Notes: generated by a model from the sequence alone, not told the origin. Shown: positions 1-12,426, counted from the stretch's first letter. The stretch is DNA of 64,000 bases from Aurantiacibacter odishensis (GCF_003605195.1 NZ_QYOS01000025.1:496001-560000), one strand, 5' to 3'. A program made the numbers and translations.

Positions 1-465
1 TTCTTCCTGCAGGTCGCGGTTGCGCGCTTCCACGGCGTCGGCGCGGCGAACTACGCCCATTTCATCACGCAGCCGCCGCAGGTTGTGCAACTCAGTAACG
101 TCGACGGTGTGCTGGAGGATGTATTTCACCTTGCCGTTGTCACCCAGCAGCGGCGTGTGCGTCGCACTCCAGAAGCGCACGTCGAGACCGCCGTCGGGAC
201 GGGCAATATCATAGCGAATGAGCGCGATTTCATCGACTTCGCCAGTATCCAGAACGCGCCGCAGCGACCTGTTCAATTGCCGGAAACTCTCGGTGTCAGG
301 ATCGCTCGGGAAGGCGTCGAACATCTTGCGCCCGATGATGTCCTCGCGCTGGCGCATGGTGACGCGCAGATACGCCTCGTTCATCCAGACGAGGTGGAGT
401 TCCGTATCCATGATGACATAGGGGTTGGGCGACAGGCCCAACAATGCCTCGAAATCAATAGGCAA
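1..465 (-). CDS. PAS-domain sensory protein (C-terminal part outside the window)
   Basis: The visible 155 residues form one PAS fold, from the 'LGLSPNPYVIMD' entry through 'DIIGRKMFDAFP' to the 'RFWSATHTPLL' and 'ILQHTVDVTE' strands. A helical linker then runs off the left edge. Proteins with this N-terminus are usually histidine kinases or other PAS-linked signalling proteins, but the output domain is not in the window. No ATG lies at the natural N-terminus. A TTG at 463-465, just after an in-frame stop, fits the start of the fold best; a later ATG near 413 would cut into the PAS domain. The gene lies downstream of parA on the same strand, after a 105-bp gap that contains a perfect hairpin. 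Confidence 0.8.
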   Translation of the reverse strand, partial: MPIDFEALLGLSPNPYVIMDTELHLVWMNEAYLRVTMRQREDIIGRKMFDAFPSDPDTESFRQLNRSLRRVLDTGEVDEIALIRYDIARPDGGLDVRFWSATHTPLLGDNGKVKYILQHTVDVTELHNLRRLRDEMGVVRRADAVEARNRDLQEE

Positions 466-534
466 CGATTATGCTCACGCTGATTTTTCCACCTCGCTCC
501 GGTATCATCAGCGCTCTGCAGACAACCAAGTTCC

Positions 535-555
535 CGCGACTTTCAACAAGTCGCG
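535..555 (-). other. Perfect hairpin between parA and the PAS gene
   Basis: The arms CGCGACTT and AAGTCGCG (8 bp each) are separated by 5 nt. There is no U-run on the minus strand, so it is not a standard intrinsic terminator. It may be an operator, a processing site or part of the 5' leader of the PAS gene. Confidence 0.35.
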
Positions 556-570
556 AGTGTGACAAATCAA

Positions 571-1203
571 TCACATGATTTTTCGGACCCACTTCCATAG
601 CGCGTCGACTTCCTGCGCGGCCTTGCCGCTTGCGTCGATCTCGCTGGCGACTTCGCCTTTGGAGGACGAATGGTGAAAGTCTGCGCGCTCGCCGAAGGTG
701 ACGGGGCATGCCTGCAACCCCAGCTTTTCCGCCGCCTCCTGCGCCCCTGCGACCATCTTCGTCGCGCGGGCCGGCACACCGTTGAATACGACGAAGGCTG
801 GCTTGCCGGTGAATGTCACCATGTCGGCAATGCCTTCCAGCGCATGGAGGTCGAACGCGCGCGGGCGCGTGGGAATGAGGACGAGGTCGGCCGCTTTCAC
901 CGCTTCGCGCATCGCGGCCTCTGCATGGGGCGGGGTGTCGATCACCACCAGGTCCAGCCCTTCGCGCCCGGCATTCTCGATAGTGCGGGCAAGCCGTGCG
1001 GGCGGACTGGTGACGACGGCGGGCAGGAAATCGCCGCGCCAGTCTCCCCAGGCGGCGGCCGTGGCCTGCGGATCGGTATCGATCACGCACGACGGCATCT
1101 TCTTCTGCACCGCGATGGTCGCCAGGTGCAGGGCGAGCGTGGTCTTGCCCGAGCCGCCTTTCTGGCTGACGACAGCGATGACCTTGGGAGGGGTTTCTGG
1201 CAC
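571..1203 (-). CDS. ParA-family ATPase, orphan
   Basis: This 210-residue P-loop ATPase has a deviant Walker A at residues 15-22 (KGGSGKTT), a Walker A' region 'DTDPQATA' near residue 42 and a Walker B-like 'VVIDTPP' near 85. It is shorter than chromosomal ParA/Soj (about 260 residues) and resembles the small ParA-like ATPases of plasmids and of cellular cargo positioning. No parB or parS-like repeat is adjacent, so a role in chromosome partitioning is not supported here. It may position a protein complex. The start is GTG with a GGAG ribosome-binding site 10 nt upstream. The family is certain and the cargo is unknown. Confidence 0.85.
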   Translation of the reverse strand: MPETPPKVIAVVSQKGGSGKTTLALHLATIAVQKKMPSCVIDTDPQATAAAWGDWRGDFLPAVVTSPPARLARTIENAGREGLDLVVIDTPPHAEAAMREAVKAADLVLIPTRPRAFDLHALEGIADMVTFTGKPAFVVFNGVPARATKMVAGAQEAAEKLGLQACPVTFGERADFHHSSSKGEVASEIDASGKAAQEVDALWKWVRKIM

Positions 1204-1281
1204 GAAAAGAGCGCTCCTGTTTACTGAACCGGCACTCCTCTCCTCCGCTGCGATTATGTCAGGAGTTGGTTTGGGCGTCCA

Positions 1282-1833
1282 TCACTTGATTGCTGCATTG
1301 CACCATTTTCCGGGCTCCATCCCGTCGAGGCTCCAATCGCCGATCGACCAGCGCACAAGGCGCAGGGTGGGATGGCCCACGGCGGCTGTCATGCGGCGCA
1401 CCTGGCGGTTGCGGCCTTCGCTGATAGTCAGGCGCAGCCAGGTATCGGCCACGGTCTTGCGGAACCGTACCGGCGGATCGCGCGGCCACAGGTGCGGGTC
1501 TGCAATCACCTCTGCGAGGGCAGGGCGGGTGAGGCCGTCCTTGAGTTCAACGCCGTTGCGCAGTTTCGTGAGGGAGACCTCGTCCGGTTCGCCTTCGACC
1601 TGGACGAGATAGGTCTTGGGAAGCTTGAACTTCGGATCGGCAATGCGTGCCTGCAATTTTCCGTCGTCGGTGAGCAGGAGCAGGCCCTCGCTGTCGCGGT
1701 CCAAGCGCCCGGCGGGATAGACGCCTGGCACGTCGATGAAGTCCGACAATGTGGCACGCGAAGTCGGGCTGCCGCGGTCGGTGAATTGCGACAGCACGTT
1801 CATCGGCTTGTTGAAGAGAATGAGGCGCGGCAT
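1282..1833 (-). CDS. rluE: 23S rRNA pseudouridine synthase, RluE-type
   Basis: The 183 residues match the RsuA/RluE branch of pseudouridine synthases, which isomerise a single uridine in rRNA. The catalytic motif '[11 protein letters not shown]' places the nucleophilic aspartate at residue 45. The '[12 protein letters not shown]' motif near residue 140 is also family-typical. There is no N-terminal S4 RNA-binding domain, which separates RluE (U2457 of 23S rRNA in E. coli) from RluB, RluF and RsuA. The exact target base is inferred from the family. The gene follows the DUF2059 gene with a 6-bp gap on the same strand. Confidence 0.87.
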   Translation of the reverse strand: MPRLILFNKPMNVLSQFTDRGSPTSRATLSDFIDVPGVYPAGRLDRDSEGLLLLTDDGKLQARIADPKFKLPKTYLVQVEGEPDEVSLTKLRNGVELKDGLTRPALAEVIADPHLWPRDPPVRFRKTVADTWLRLTISEGRNRQVRRMTAAVGHPTLRLVRWSIGDWSLDGMEPGKWCNAAIK

Positions 1834-1839
1834 GGTCGC

Positions 1840-2388
1840 CTATTCGCTGCTGATTTTCTCCGCATCGGCGCGAAGCTGTTCCATCAAACTCGGCATTTCA
1901 GCAAGGTATTCCTGCATGTAGGCTTGGTTTGCTTGGGCAAAGGCAGGATGGCCGTTCACCTCCGACATGCCTAAAAGGAAGCCGTGGCCTTCCGGCGTCA
2001 TGATGAAGCTGTGCAAGCCCCGCAGTTCTTCTGCGGTGAACTGGTCAGCATAGGCGATCACCATGCTTTCCATGATTGGATCTATGTGATCGGCCAGCAC
2101 TTTCATGGCTGTCTCGCGAACGCGGGCCACATGGCGGTCGAATACGACTGCCATCTGCGGATTGTCTCCGACATTGGGCAAAGACGCGCGCATCTGAGTA
2201 AGTAACTGATTGATCACTTCATCGAACATGCCCATCCGCGTTTCGGGCGGATAGCCATTGTCGATAATCTCGCGCGCCAGCTGTAATTCGACGGAACTTG
2301 CCTCTGCCGGAGTCGCGTCCTGTGCTTGCACGACTGAGGGCACACCGAGGGACATTGCCACAGCGGCAATTGCAGAGACGAATTTCAT
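1840..2388 (-). CDS. Secreted DUF2059 protein
   Basis: This 182-residue protein has a clear signal peptide (residues 1 to about 22, hydrophobic core then 'VVQAQ'), so it is exported to the periplasm. The C-terminal half carries the DUF2059 signature, including 'YADQFTAEELRGLHSFIMTPEG'-like spacing. No enzymatic residues are recognisable and the function of the family is unknown. It sits between rpoD and rluE on the same strand, 26 bp after the rpoD stop, so it may be read through from the sigma factor operon. Confidence 0.78.
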   Translation of the reverse strand: MKFVSAIAAVAMSLGVPSVVQAQDATPAEASSVELQLAREIIDNGYPPETRMGMFDEVINQLLTQMRASLPNVGDNPQMAVVFDRHVARVRETAMKVLADHIDPIMESMVIAYADQFTAEELRGLHSFIMTPEGHGFLLGMSEVNGHPAFAQANQAYMQEYLAEMPSLMEQLRADAEKISSE

Positions 2389-2414
2389 GGCAAACCCTTC
2401 GGTGAACGGCGACT

Positions 2415-4445
<2,031 letters not shown>

Positions 4446-4453
4446 AGGGGTTG

Positions 4454-6361
4454 TCAATCCGTTTCCTGTTCGGCCGCCGTAGTTTCGCTGGCGGCTACAT
4501 CGTCTTTGTCCAGCGCCTCCGAAGCGGCGCGTTTTCTTGCCATTTGCCCGAGTCGCGAATCGATTTCCAGCTTTCGTTTGCGCAAGCGTTGCTGCTCCGC
4601 AAACGCGCCTTCGGGGTCTGTATCGAAGCGACGCGTGGCCTCTGCAATAGCCGCTTCGAGTGCGGGCCTTTCGACCAGCAGGGCAACGGCTTCGGCCAGA
4701 TCCTCTCGCGCCTCGTCCGGATCGTGGCCTTCCATCAGGAAGGAAAATCTGGTGTTATCCGGTGCAGGCGGCAGGTTGTCTTGGCCAGATATGGGCGAAT
4801 TTGCGCTCGCTTCAAGCTCTTGGGCGTGATCGAGAAGAAAATTCACAGCATGCGCCAATTTCGCATCACCCCTGGACAGACCCAGCAGGGCATCGGCGTG
4901 GCGATGGATCTCACCCGGATGCCGCGCCAGCCCGTTAAGGACGGCGGCGGTGAGCATGTCGCGAAAGGCTCCGGTCGTGGCCTTGCGCAGGCGCTGCGCG
5001 ACGTCGGGCGGGGTGCGCTGGGGCGCGTTGCGATCGAACGGACGATTGCCTCGGAAGCCGCTCTTTTGGAAATCGCCCCGTTTCTGGAACTCTCGAGGCG
5101 GATAGGCAAAAGCACCGTATCGCTCCAGCAGTTCGCGGCGGTAGAGCGAGCGGATATCGGGGTGCTGGATGGCCTCTGTATGCTCGATCAGGCGCGCTTT
5201 TAGCCCGGCCTTGTCCTCGGGAGAGGCGAGGGGGGACGCGTCGCGCTCATGCTCCCAGACGAGGTCCAGCAGCGACTTCGGCTCCTCCAGCACTTTGTCC
5301 ATGCCCTTGCGCCCGTCGCGCTTGATGAGGTCATCCGGGTCGAGGCCGGTCGGAAGCTGGACGACGCGTAGTGAGTGGCCGGGGCGTAGGAGGGGCAGGG
5401 CGCGTTCGGCAGCACGCATGGCGGCGCGGGTGCCCGCCTTGTCACCGTCGAAACACAGCACCGGCTTGTCCGCCATGCGCCAGAGCAGTTCGATCTGTTG
5501 TTCGGTGAGCGCCGTGCCCATCGGGGCGACGGCATCCTCGATCCCGGCAGCAGCGAGCGCGATCACGTCCATGTAGCCCTCGGCCACGATCACGCGCTCG
5601 GTCTTGCGTGAGGCGGCAGCGGCGCGGTGCAGGTTGTAGAGCGTGCGGCCCTTGTCGAACAAAGGCGTGTCCGGGCTGTTGAGATACTTCGCAACGCCTT
5701 CACGATCAGCCAAGATACGTCCACCGAACGCGATTACCCGTTCGCGCGCATCCTGGATGGGCAGCATCACGCGGCCCCGGAAGCGCGAGTAGGGCACCTT
5801 GTCCTCGACCTCGATCAGCAGCCCTGCCTCGATCAGCAGCCGCTCGTCGAACTTTTCCAGTGCCTTCTTGATCGCCTGCTTGTCGTCCGGCGCCCAGCCA
5901 AAGCCGAAGCGGCGGATCGTGTGTTCGTTCAGCCCCCGCCGTTCGAGATAGGCGCGCGCCTGTTGCCCGGCGGGCGATGCGAGTTGCGCCACAAACCAGT
6001 CCTGCGCCGCGGCCATCACGTCGTGCAGGGTTGCACGCTGTTCCGCCCGCTGCGCCGCGCGCGGATCGGGGGCGGGAACTTCCATACCGGCTTCGGAAGC
6101 GAGTTCCTTCACGGCATCCATGAACGGGAGGCCGTGCTGCTCCATCATCCAGTCGATCGCGCCGCCGTGCTGCTGGCAGCCGAAGCAGTGGTAGAAACCC
6201 TTCTGATCGTTGACGTAGAAGCTGGGCGTGTTCTCCGAATGGAACGGGCAGCAGGCTTTCCACTCCCGTCCGGCGCGCTGGAGCTTCACCGTCCGCTGGA
6301 TAAGCGTGGACAGCGTGATCCTGCTTTTGAGTTCATCCAGCCATTGGGGAGAGAGCGCCAT
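4454..6361 (-). CDS. dnaG: DNA primase DnaG
   Basis: This 635-residue protein synthesises RNA primers at the replication fork. The N-terminal CHC2 zinc finger is visible (C38, H41, C59 and C62, in 'CCPFH' and 'HCFGC'). The primase core follows, with a Toprim fold containing '[11 protein letters not shown]' and 'CFDGDKAG'. The C-terminal region is the variable helicase-binding part. It lies in an apparent yqeY-dnaG-rpoD transcription unit on the minus strand, the macromolecular synthesis operon layout of proteobacteria. Length and domain order are typical. Confidence 0.97.
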   Translation of the reverse strand: MALSPQWLDELKSRITLSTLIQRTVKLQRAGREWKACCPFHSENTPSFYVNDQKGFYHCFGCQQHGGAIDWMMEQHGLPFMDAVKELASEAGMEVPAPDPRAAQRAEQRATLHDVMAAAQDWFVAQLASPAGQQARAYLERRGLNEHTIRRFGFGWAPDDKQAIKKALEKFDERLLIEAGLLIEVEDKVPYSRFRGRVMLPIQDARERVIAFGGRILADREGVAKYLNSPDTPLFDKGRTLYNLHRAAAASRKTERVIVAEGYMDVIALAAAGIEDAVAPMGTALTEQQIELLWRMADKPVLCFDGDKAGTRAAMRAAERALPLLRPGHSLRVVQLPTGLDPDDLIKRDGRKGMDKVLEEPKSLLDLVWEHERDASPLASPEDKAGLKARLIEHTEAIQHPDIRSLYRRELLERYGAFAYPPREFQKRGDFQKSGFRGNRPFDRNAPQRTPPDVAQRLRKATTGAFRDMLTAAVLNGLARHPGEIHRHADALLGLSRGDAKLAHAVNFLLDHAQELEASANSPISGQDNLPPAPDNTRFSFLMEGHDPDEAREDLAEAVALLVERPALEAAIAEATRRFDTDPEGAFAEQQRLRKRKLEIDSRLGQMARKRAASEALDKDDVAASETTAAEQETD

Positions 6362-6417
6362 GGCCGCATCCTAACCGCGCAGGCGATTCGCCGCGAGAGG
6401 GGGCTGGGGATAGTTCC

Positions 6418-6870
6418 CTAGCTGAGCGATTCCTTCACCCAGCCGCTGGCCCGGCCCATGTCGAGCTGCGTGCCGTGGCGGGCCTTCAGTTCGCCCATCA
6501 CCTTGCCCATGTCTTTCATGCCCTCGGCGCCCGTGTCCGCCTTGATCTGCTCGATCGCGGCTTTGGTTTCGGCTTCGCTCATCTGCTGCGGCAGGAATTC
6601 CTCGATCACGGCCAGCTCGCCCTTTTCCTGCTCGGCGAGTTCGGTGCGGCCGCCGTCCTCGTACATCTGGATCGATTCGCGGCGCTGCTTGGCCATCTTC
6701 TGCAAAACGTCGATCACCAGCGCATCGTCGTCGGCAACGTCGTCCTTGGTGCGCTGCTCGATATCGCGGTCCTTGATCTTGGCGGAGATCAGGCGCAGCG
6801 CGGCGGTGCGTTCCTTGTCCTTCGCCTTCATGGCGGTGACGGTTTCGGCCTTGATGGTGTCGCGGATCAT
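6418..6870 (-). CDS. GatB/YqeY domain protein
   Basis: This 150-residue helical protein matches the stand-alone GatB/YqeY family ('MIRDTIKAETVTAMKAKDKERTAALRLI'-type N-terminus). The fold resembles the tRNA-binding tail of the GatB amidotransferase subunit, but the cellular role of the free form is not settled. I chose the ATG at 6870 because the family N-terminus begins there; the frame is open further upstream. It is the first gene of the cluster with dnaG and rpoD and is divergent from carA. Its leader contains a small GGCCC/GGGCC hairpin near 6904-6919. Confidence 0.88.
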   Translation of the reverse strand: MIRDTIKAETVTAMKAKDKERTAALRLISAKIKDRDIEQRTKDDVADDDALVIDVLQKMAKQRRESIQMYEDGGRTELAEQEKGELAVIEEFLPQQMSEAETKAAIEQIKADTGAEGMKDMGKVMGELKARHGTQLDMGRASGWVKESLS

Positions 6871-6944
6871 GGTGCTCTCGTGTGCAAAAGATTGAAGTTT
6901 CGAGGCCCCATGTAGGGCCGGGAAAAATAAAGCCAAGCCTCGCG

Positions 6945-6971
6945 CTTGACGGGGGGCGGACTGGCCTATAG
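6945..6971 (+). promoter_or_regulatory. Candidate carA promoter
   Basis: CTTGAC at 6945-6950 and CTATAG at 6966-6971 resemble the alphaproteobacterial housekeeping promoter. The 15-nt spacer is shorter than the usual 16-18. The predicted start would leave a leader of about 45 nt before carA. Confidence 0.4.
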
Positions 6972-7023
6972 CGGCTGGGACTTAGCACACATTGTCGGTC
7001 CACTGATTCAACGGGAGCCACCC

Positions 7024-8202
7024 ATGGCCTTTCTCGCCTCTTCGTCTGCGCCCAAGGGAGCAACGGGTGTTCTTGTTCTTGCCGACGGCACCATTGTGTG
7101 GGGCAAGGGCTTCGGCGCCACCGGCAGCGCGGTAGGCGAGGTCTGCTTCAACACCGCGATGACGGGCTACCAGGAAGTGATGACGGACCCGAGCTACGCG
7201 GCCCAGATCGTCACCTTCACCTTCCCCCACATCGGCAACGTCGGCACGAACGAGGAAGACTTCGAAAGCCGTGTCGAGGGCGCGGTGGGTTGCATCGTTC
7301 GCGAGGAAGTGACGCGCCAGTCCAATTTCCGCTCCGAAGCGGAATTCGTCGAATGGATGGCGAAGATGGGCAAGATTGGTCTTGCCGGCGTCGATACCCG
7401 CGCGCTGACCCGCCGCATCCGCCTGTCAGGCGCGCCCAACGCGGTGATCGCCCACGATCCCAAGTGCAATTTCGATCTCGACGCGCTGCTGCAACGCGCG
7501 CAGGAATGGCCCGGGCTGGAAGGCATGGACCTTGCCCAGCGCGTCAGCCGCGAGCACCAGGAGGACTGGGAAGGCGGCTACTGGCGGCTGGGCCACGGCT
7601 ACGGCACGGCGGAGCGCGAGGGAAAACCCCACGTCGTCGCCATCGACTACGGCAGCAAGGACAACATCTTCCGCAACCTCGTGAAGGCGGGCGCGCGGGT
7701 CACGGTGGTTCCGGCGAAAACCTCGCTGGAGGATATCCTGGCACTGAAGCCCGACGGCGTGTTCCTTTCCAACGGCCCCGGCGACCCGGCGGCGACGGGC
7801 GAATATGCGGTGCCGGTGATCAAGGCGCTGCTGGAGGCGGACATGCCGCTGTTCGGCATCTGCCTCGGCCACCAGATGCTGGCGCTGGCAGCGGGCGCGA
7901 AGACGGTGAAGATGCACCAGGGCCACCGCGGCGCGAACCACCCGGTTCAGCGCGTGGGTGAAAGCTGGGGCGAAACCCGCGACCTCGTGGAAATCACCTC
8001 GATGAACCACGGCTTCGCAGTCGACGGCGACACCCTGCCCGCAGGCGTGGAGCAGACGCACGTCTCGCTGTTCGACGGCTCCAACTGCGGCATCGCGATC
8101 AGCGGCAAGCGGGCCTTCGGGGTGCAATACCACCCGGAAGCCTCGCCGGGACCGCAGGACAGCTTCTACCTGTTCGAAAAGTTCGTGGGGATGTTGGGGT
8201 GA
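7024..8202 (+). CDS. carA: Carbamoyl-phosphate synthase small subunit
   Basis: This 392-residue glutamine amidotransferase subunit hydrolyses glutamine and channels ammonia to CarB for arginine and pyrimidine synthesis. The N-terminal CPSase small-chain domain includes 'FNTAMTGYQEVMTDPSY'. The class I GATase domain carries the nucleophile C280 ('GICLGHQ') and the H370/E372 pair ('YHPEAS'). The ATG at 7024 follows a GGGAG ribosome-binding site. The stop overlaps the GTG start of an RraB-like gene, so carA, rraB and carB are translationally linked. Confidence 0.97.
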   Translation: MAFLASSSAPKGATGVLVLADGTIVWGKGFGATGSAVGEVCFNTAMTGYQEVMTDPSYAAQIVTFTFPHIGNVGTNEEDFESRVEGAVGCIVREEVTRQSNFRSEAEFVEWMAKMGKIGLAGVDTRALTRRIRLSGAPNAVIAHDPKCNFDLDALLQRAQEWPGLEGMDLAQRVSREHQEDWEGGYWRLGHGYGTAEREGKPHVVAIDYGSKDNIFRNLVKAGARVTVVPAKTSLEDILALKPDGVFLSNGPGDPAATGEYAVPVIKALLEADMPLFGICLGHQMLALAAGAKTVKMHQGHRGANHPVQRVGESWGETRDLVEITSMNHGFAVDGDTLPAGVEQTHVSLFDGSNCGIAISGKRAFGVQYHPEASPGPQDSFYLFEKFVGMLG

Positions 8203-8522
8203 GGACAGAACTCATCCCAGCCGATAAGGCCGTTCTGTCTTCATTGCGGGAAGGTGGAGACCATCCAGCAATCCCTAGAGAGATCAGAATCTGGATTTAT
8301 GGCTCTCAAGACGACCTAAACAAAGTTGCAGACCGATTGGCTGATAACTGGGACGACACCATTCCCGAGAGGGATGGGGAGGAATGGTCCATTCTCGCGT
8401 CCAGAACTCAACCGACATCGGATGAAGCCATCATCGCGATGACGAACGAAATTGAAGCAGCACTGGAAGGCACAGCTGCCGACTACGATGGCTGGGAAAC
8501 ATCAATAGAGAAGCCGCAATAA
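8199..8522 (+). CDS. RraB-like protein (putative RNase E inhibitor) inside the car operon
   Basis: This 107-residue acidic protein matches the RraB fold family (regulator of RNase E activity B), with the 'YDGWET' motif near the C-terminus that corresponds to YDGWGT in E. coli RraB. It lacks the acidic tail of the 138-residue enteric protein. The GTG start overlaps the carA stop by 4 nt and its TAA shares one base with the carB ATG, so it is wedged between the two subunit genes. Its base composition looks more AT-rich than the car genes, which suggests later insertion or transfer. RNase E binding is inferred from the family only. Confidence 0.78.
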   Translation: MRTELIPADKAVLSSLREGGDHPAIPREIRIWIYGSQDDLNKVADRLADNWDDTIPERDGEEWSILASRTQPTSDEAIIAMTNEIEAALEGTAADYDGWETSIEKPQ

Positions 8523-11500
8523 TGCCCAAACGCACTGACATCTCCTCCATCCTCGTCATTGGCGCCGGTCCGATCATCATCGGGCAGGCCTGCGAGTTCG
8601 ACTATTCCGGCACCCAGGCGATCAAGGCGCTTAAGGAAGACGGCTACCGCGTCATCCTGGTCAATTCCAACCCGGCCACCATCATGACCGACCCGGAATT
8701 TGCCGACGCGACCTATGTCGAGCCGATCACGCCGGAAATCGTCGCCAAGATCATCGCCAAGGAAAAGCCCGATGCGGTGCTGCCGACGATGGGCGGGCAG
8801 ACGGCGCTAAACTGCGCGCTGAAGCTGGAGGAGATGGGCGTCCTCAAGGAACACGGCGTGGAGATGATCGGGGCGAAGGCCGATGCCATCGACAAGGCCG
8901 AGAACCGCCAGCGCTTCCGCGAGGCGATGGACAAGATCGGCCTTGAAAGCGCGCGCAGCGGCGTGGCGCACACCATTGCCGAGGCTTACGAGGTGCTTGA
9001 GCGCACCGGCCTGCCGTCCATCATCCGTCCCAGCTTCACGCTGGGCGGCACCGGCGGCGGCGTGGCCTACAACAAGGCCGAGTTCGAGCGGATCGTGAAG
9101 AACGGCCTCGACGCCAGCCCCACGACAGAGGTGCTGATCGAGGAAAGCCTGCTCGGCTGGAAAGAATACGAAATGGAAGTCGTGCGCGACAAGCACGACA
9201 ACGCCATCATCATCTGCGCCATCGAGAACGTCGATCCGATGGGCGTTCACACCGGCGACTCCATCACCGTCGCCCCAGCGCTGACGCTGACGGACAAGGA
9301 ATACCAGATCATGCGCACCGCCAGCATCGAGGTGCTGCGCGAGATCGGCGTGGAGACGGGCGGCTCCAACGTGCAGTTCGCGGTCAATCCCGCAGACGGC
9401 CGCCTGATCGTGATCGAGATGAACCCGCGCGTCTCGCGCTCCTCTGCGCTCGCATCCAAGGCTACCGGCTTCCCCATCGCGCGCGTCGCGGCGAAGCTGG
9501 CCGTGGGCTACACGCTGGACGAGGTGACGAACGAGATCACCGGCGCAACGCCCGCAAGCTTCGAGCCGACCATCGACTACGTCGTCACCAAGATCCCGCG
9601 CTTCACCTTCGAGAAATTCAAGGGCGCGGACAACCATCTCTCGACTGCCATGAAATCGGTAGGCGAGGTCATGGCCATCGGCCGCAACTTCAAGGAATCG
9701 ATGCAGAAGGCGCTGCGCGGCCTCGAGACCGGACTCGACGGCTTCAACCGCATGCCGGAGCTGGAAGGCAAGAGCCACGATTTCATCACCGCCGCGCTCA
9801 GCCAGGCAACACCGGATCGCATTCTCAACATCGCGCAGGCTTTCCGCGAAGGCTTCACCGTGGAGGAAGTGCAGGCGATCACTTTCTACGATCCGTGGTT
9901 CCTTCGCCATATCGAGGAGATCATCTACGAAGAGAAGATGATCGGGGCCGAGGGCCTGCCGAACACGGCAGACGAACTGCGCCGACTGAAAGCCATGGGC
10001 TTTTCCGACAAGCGGCTGGCCACGCTCGCTGTCCGCTCCGTGGGCGTGGCAGGCGGTCTCGGCGAGACGCAGGCCAAGCGTTCGGGCCTGCTGCACGATG
10101 CCCTGCGCGCCATGGCGGGTGCCACCAGCGAGGACGAGGTGCGCAAGCTGCGCCAGAAGCTGGGCGTGCTGCCGGTGTTCAAGCGCATCGACAGCTGCGC
10201 CGCCGAGTTCGAGGCGATCACGCCCTACATGTATTCGACCTACGAGGCTCCATCGTTCGGCGAGCCCGAGAACGAGGCCTGGCCGAGCGACCGCGAGAAG
10301 GTGGTGATTTTGGGCGGCGGTCCGAACCGCATCGGGCAGGGCATCGAGTTCGACTACTGCTGCGTCCACGCCTGTTTCGCGCTTTCCGAGGCGGGCTACG
10401 AGACCATCATGGTCAACTGCAACCCGGAAACGGTGTCCACCGACTACGACACCTCCGACCGTCTCTATTTCGAGCCGCTGACGGCAGAGGACGTGCTGGA
10501 AATCCTGCGCGTCGAGCATAGCAAGGGCAAGCTGAAAGGCGTGATCGTGCAGTTCGGCGGGCAGACCCCGCTGAAGCTGGCCGGACCGCTGGAGCAGGCG
10601 GGTATACCCATTCTCGGAACGAGTCCGGATGCCATCGACCTTGCCGAAGACCGCGAACGCTTCGCCAAGCTGGTCAACAAGCTGAAGCTGAAGCAGCCCG
10701 AAAACGGCATCGCCTATTCGGAGCAGGAGGCGCTCGCCGTGGCGCACCGCATCGGATACCCCGTGCTGCTGCGCCCCAGCTACGTGCTGGGCGGTCGCGC
10801 GATGGAGATCGTCGATTCCGACGCGCAGCTCATCAATTACATCAACACTGCCGTGGAAGTGTCGGGCGACAGCCCCGTACTGGTGGACCAGTACCTGCGC
10901 GATGCCATCGAATGCGATGTCGACGCGCTGTGCGACGGCACCGACGTGGTGATCGCAGGCGTCATGCAGCACATCGAGGAAGCCGGCGTGCACTCGGGCG
11001 ATAGCGCCTGCTCGCTGCCGCCCTACAGCCTGCCGCAGGACATCATCGACGAGATGGAGCGCCAGGCCGACGCGCTCGCCCGCGCGCTGAAGGTTCGCGG
11101 CCTCATGAACGTGCAGTTCGCGGTGAAGGACGGCGAGGTCTACCTTATCGAGGTGAACCCGCGCGCCAGCCGCACGGTGCCCTTCGTCGCCAAGGCCAGC
11201 GGCTCCCAGATCGCCAAGATTGCCGCGCGCGTGATGGCGGGCGAGATGCTGGCGGACTTGCCGAAGATCAAGCGTGACCTCGACTACGTGGCCGTGAAGG
11301 AAGCCGTGTTCCCCTTCGCCCGCTTCCCCGGTTCGGACCCCGTGCTGACCCCGGAGATGAAGAGCACCGGCGAAGTGATGGGCATCGACCGCGATTTCGC
11401 CACCGCCTACGCCAAGGCGCAGATTGCCGAAGGCAGCAAGTTGCCCAAGGCGGGCACCCTGTTCGTTTCCGTGAAGGATAGCGACAAGGCCGCCATCGTC

Positions 11501-11845
11501 GGCCCGGTGAAGCAACTGGTGGATTTTGGCTTCGACGTGATCGCGACAGGCGGCACGGCGGACTACCTGAAGGAGCAGGGTCTTCCAGTGGAGCAGGTGA
11601 ACAAGGTGGCGCAGGGCCGCCCGCACATCGTCGACAAGATCAGCGATGGCGAAGTGGCACTGGTGTTCAACACCACCGAAGGTTGGCAGAGCCACAAGGA
11701 CAGTCAGTCCATCCGCGCATCGGCGCTGGAAATGAAGGTTCCCTACTACACCACCGCCGCTGCTTCGGCGGCCGCCGCCAACGCCATCGTATCCGTAAAT
11801 GCAGACGAACTTGAAGTGCGTTCGCTGCAGGACTATTATGGGTAG
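8522..11845 (+). CDS. carB: Carbamoyl-phosphate synthase large subunit
   Basis: This 1107-residue subunit makes carbamoyl phosphate from bicarbonate, ammonia and two ATP. Two tandem ATP-grasp halves are visible: '[12 protein letters not shown]' and '[18 protein letters not shown]' in the first, '[14 protein letters not shown]' and '[18 protein letters not shown]' in the second. An oligomerisation region separates them, and a C-terminal MGS-like allosteric domain runs from about residue 960. Length is typical. The ATG shares a base with the stop of the RraB-like gene (TAATG), so it probably depends on translational coupling. Confidence 0.97.
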   Translation: MPKRTDISSILVIGAGPIIIGQACEFDYSGTQAIKALKEDGYRVILVNSNPATIMTDPEFADATYVEPITPEIVAKIIAKEKPDAVLPTMGGQTALNCALKLEEMGVLKEHGVEMIGAKADAIDKAENRQRFREAMDKIGLESARSGVAHTIAEAYEVLERTGLPSIIRPSFTLGGTGGGVAYNKAEFERIVKNGLDASPTTEVLIEESLLGWKEYEMEVVRDKHDNAIIICAIENVDPMGVHTGDSITVAPALTLTDKEYQIMRTASIEVLREIGVETGGSNVQFAVNPADGRLIVIEMNPRVSRSSALASKATGFPIARVAAKLAVGYTLDEVTNEITGATPASFEPTIDYVVTKIPRFTFEKFKGADNHLSTAMKSVGEVMAIGRNFKESMQKALRGLETGLDGFNRMPELEGKSHDFITAALSQATPDRILNIAQAFREGFTVEEVQAITFYDPWFLRHIEEIIYEEKMIGAEGLPNTADELRRLKAMGFSDKRLATLAVRSVGVAGGLGETQAKRSGLLHDALRAMAGATSEDEVRKLRQKLGVLPVFKRIDSCAAEFEAITPYMYSTYEAPSFGEPENEAWPSDREKVVILGGGPNRIGQGIEFDYCCVHACFALSEAGYETIMVNCNPETVSTDYDTSDRLYFEPLTAEDVLEILRVEHSKGKLKGVIVQFGGQTPLKLAGPLEQAGIPILGTSPDAIDLAEDRERFAKLVNKLKLKQPENGIAYSEQEALAVAHRIGYPVLLRPSYVLGGRAMEIVDSDAQLINYINTAVEVSGDSPVLVDQYLRDAIECDVDALCDGTDVVIAGVMQHIEEAGVHSGDSACSLPPYSLPQDIIDEMERQADALARALKVRGLMNVQFAVKDGEVYLIEVNPRASRTVPFVAKASGSQIAKIAARVMAGEMLADLPKIKRDLDYVAVKEAVFPFARFPGSDPVLTPEMKSTGEVMGIDRDFATAYAKAQIAEGSKLPKAGTLFVSVKDSDKAAIVGPVKQLVDFGFDVIATGGTADYLKEQGLPVEQVNKVAQGRPHIVDKISDGEVALVFNTTEGWQSHKDSQSIRASALEMKVPYYTTAAASAAAANAIVSVNADELEVRSLQDYYG

Positions 11846-11872
11846 CGACTAGACACTCATTTCTCCCCCATT

Positions 11873-11915
11873 CCGGCCTTTGCAGCCGCCCGGTAGGGCG
11901 GGGCGGGGCCGTTTT
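11873..11915 (+). terminator. Candidate terminator after carB
   Basis: A nested GC-rich inverted repeat (CCGGCC and CCGCCC pairing with GGGCGG and GGGGCCG) ends in a short TTTT. It lies between carB and greA. Confidence 0.4.
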
Positions 11916-11958
11916 GACGGGAGCGGCCAAACGGCAAGACCAGAAAGCAGGGAATAGA

Positions 11959-12426
11959 ATGCAGAAAGTGCCGATGCTGGCGGAAGGCTACGAAAAGCTG
12001 ACCGCGGACCTGAAGGCATTGCGTGAGGAACGCCCCAAGATCGTCGATGCGATTGAGGAAGCGCGCGCGCATGGCGACCTTTCGGAAAACGCCGAATACC
12101 ACGCCGCCAAGGAGCGGCAGGGCCAGGTGGAGGCCCAGATTGCCGAGTTGGAAGACAAGACCAGCCGCGCGCAGATCATCGATCCCGCCACGCTTTCGGG
12201 CGACAAGGTGGTGTTCGGTGCCACCGTCACCTTGCTGGACGAGGACGACAAGCCGGTGACCTACCAGATCGTGGGCCAGGCGGAGAGCGACGCCAAGCGC
12301 GGCCGCGTCTCCTACGAAAGCCCGCTCGCGCGCGCCCTGATCGGCAAAAGCGTGGGCGACGAGGTAGAAGTGACCGTGCCGAGCGGTGAGAAGTTCTACC
12401 TGATCGACAAGATCGAGTTCAAATAG
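11959..12426 (+). CDS. greA: Transcription elongation factor GreA
   Basis: This 155-residue factor binds the RNA polymerase secondary channel and rescues backtracked complexes by stimulating transcript cleavage. The N-terminal antiparallel coiled coil carries the tip acidic residues within '[18 protein letters not shown]' (residues about 37-54). The C-terminal FKBP-like domain ends in '[17 protein letters not shown]'. I chose the ATG at 11959 (MQKVPML) because it matches the family N-terminus and follows an AGGGA site; the frame is open further upstream. A strong terminator follows 24 nt after the stop. Confidence 0.96.
   Translation: MQKVPMLAEGYEKLTADLKALREERPKIVDAIEEARAHGDLSENAEYHAAKERQGQVEAQIAELEDKTSRAQIIDPATLSGDKVVFGATVTLLDEDDKPVTYQIVGQAESDAKRGRVSYESPLARALIGKSVGDEVEVTVPSGEKFYLIDKIEFK

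Noticed and set aside
510-534. Possible EcfG promoter for the PAS gene (GGAAC with CGCT 16 nt later)
   Set aside because: The -10 has a mismatch in an otherwise strict tetramer, and no other support exists.
556-575. TGTGA-N8-TCACA near the parA stop, like a CRP/FNR site
   Set aside because: The spacing is 8 instead of 6 (CRP), and part of it is parA coding sequence and stop.
6901-6950. GGCCC/GGGCC hairpin in the yqeY leader as a riboswitch
   Set aside because: A 5-bp stem without a conserved core; no riboswitch class recognised.
8807-11695. 962-codon open frame opposite carB
   Set aside because: Antisense shadow of carB codon bias with a His/Ala/Gly/Arg-rich composition.
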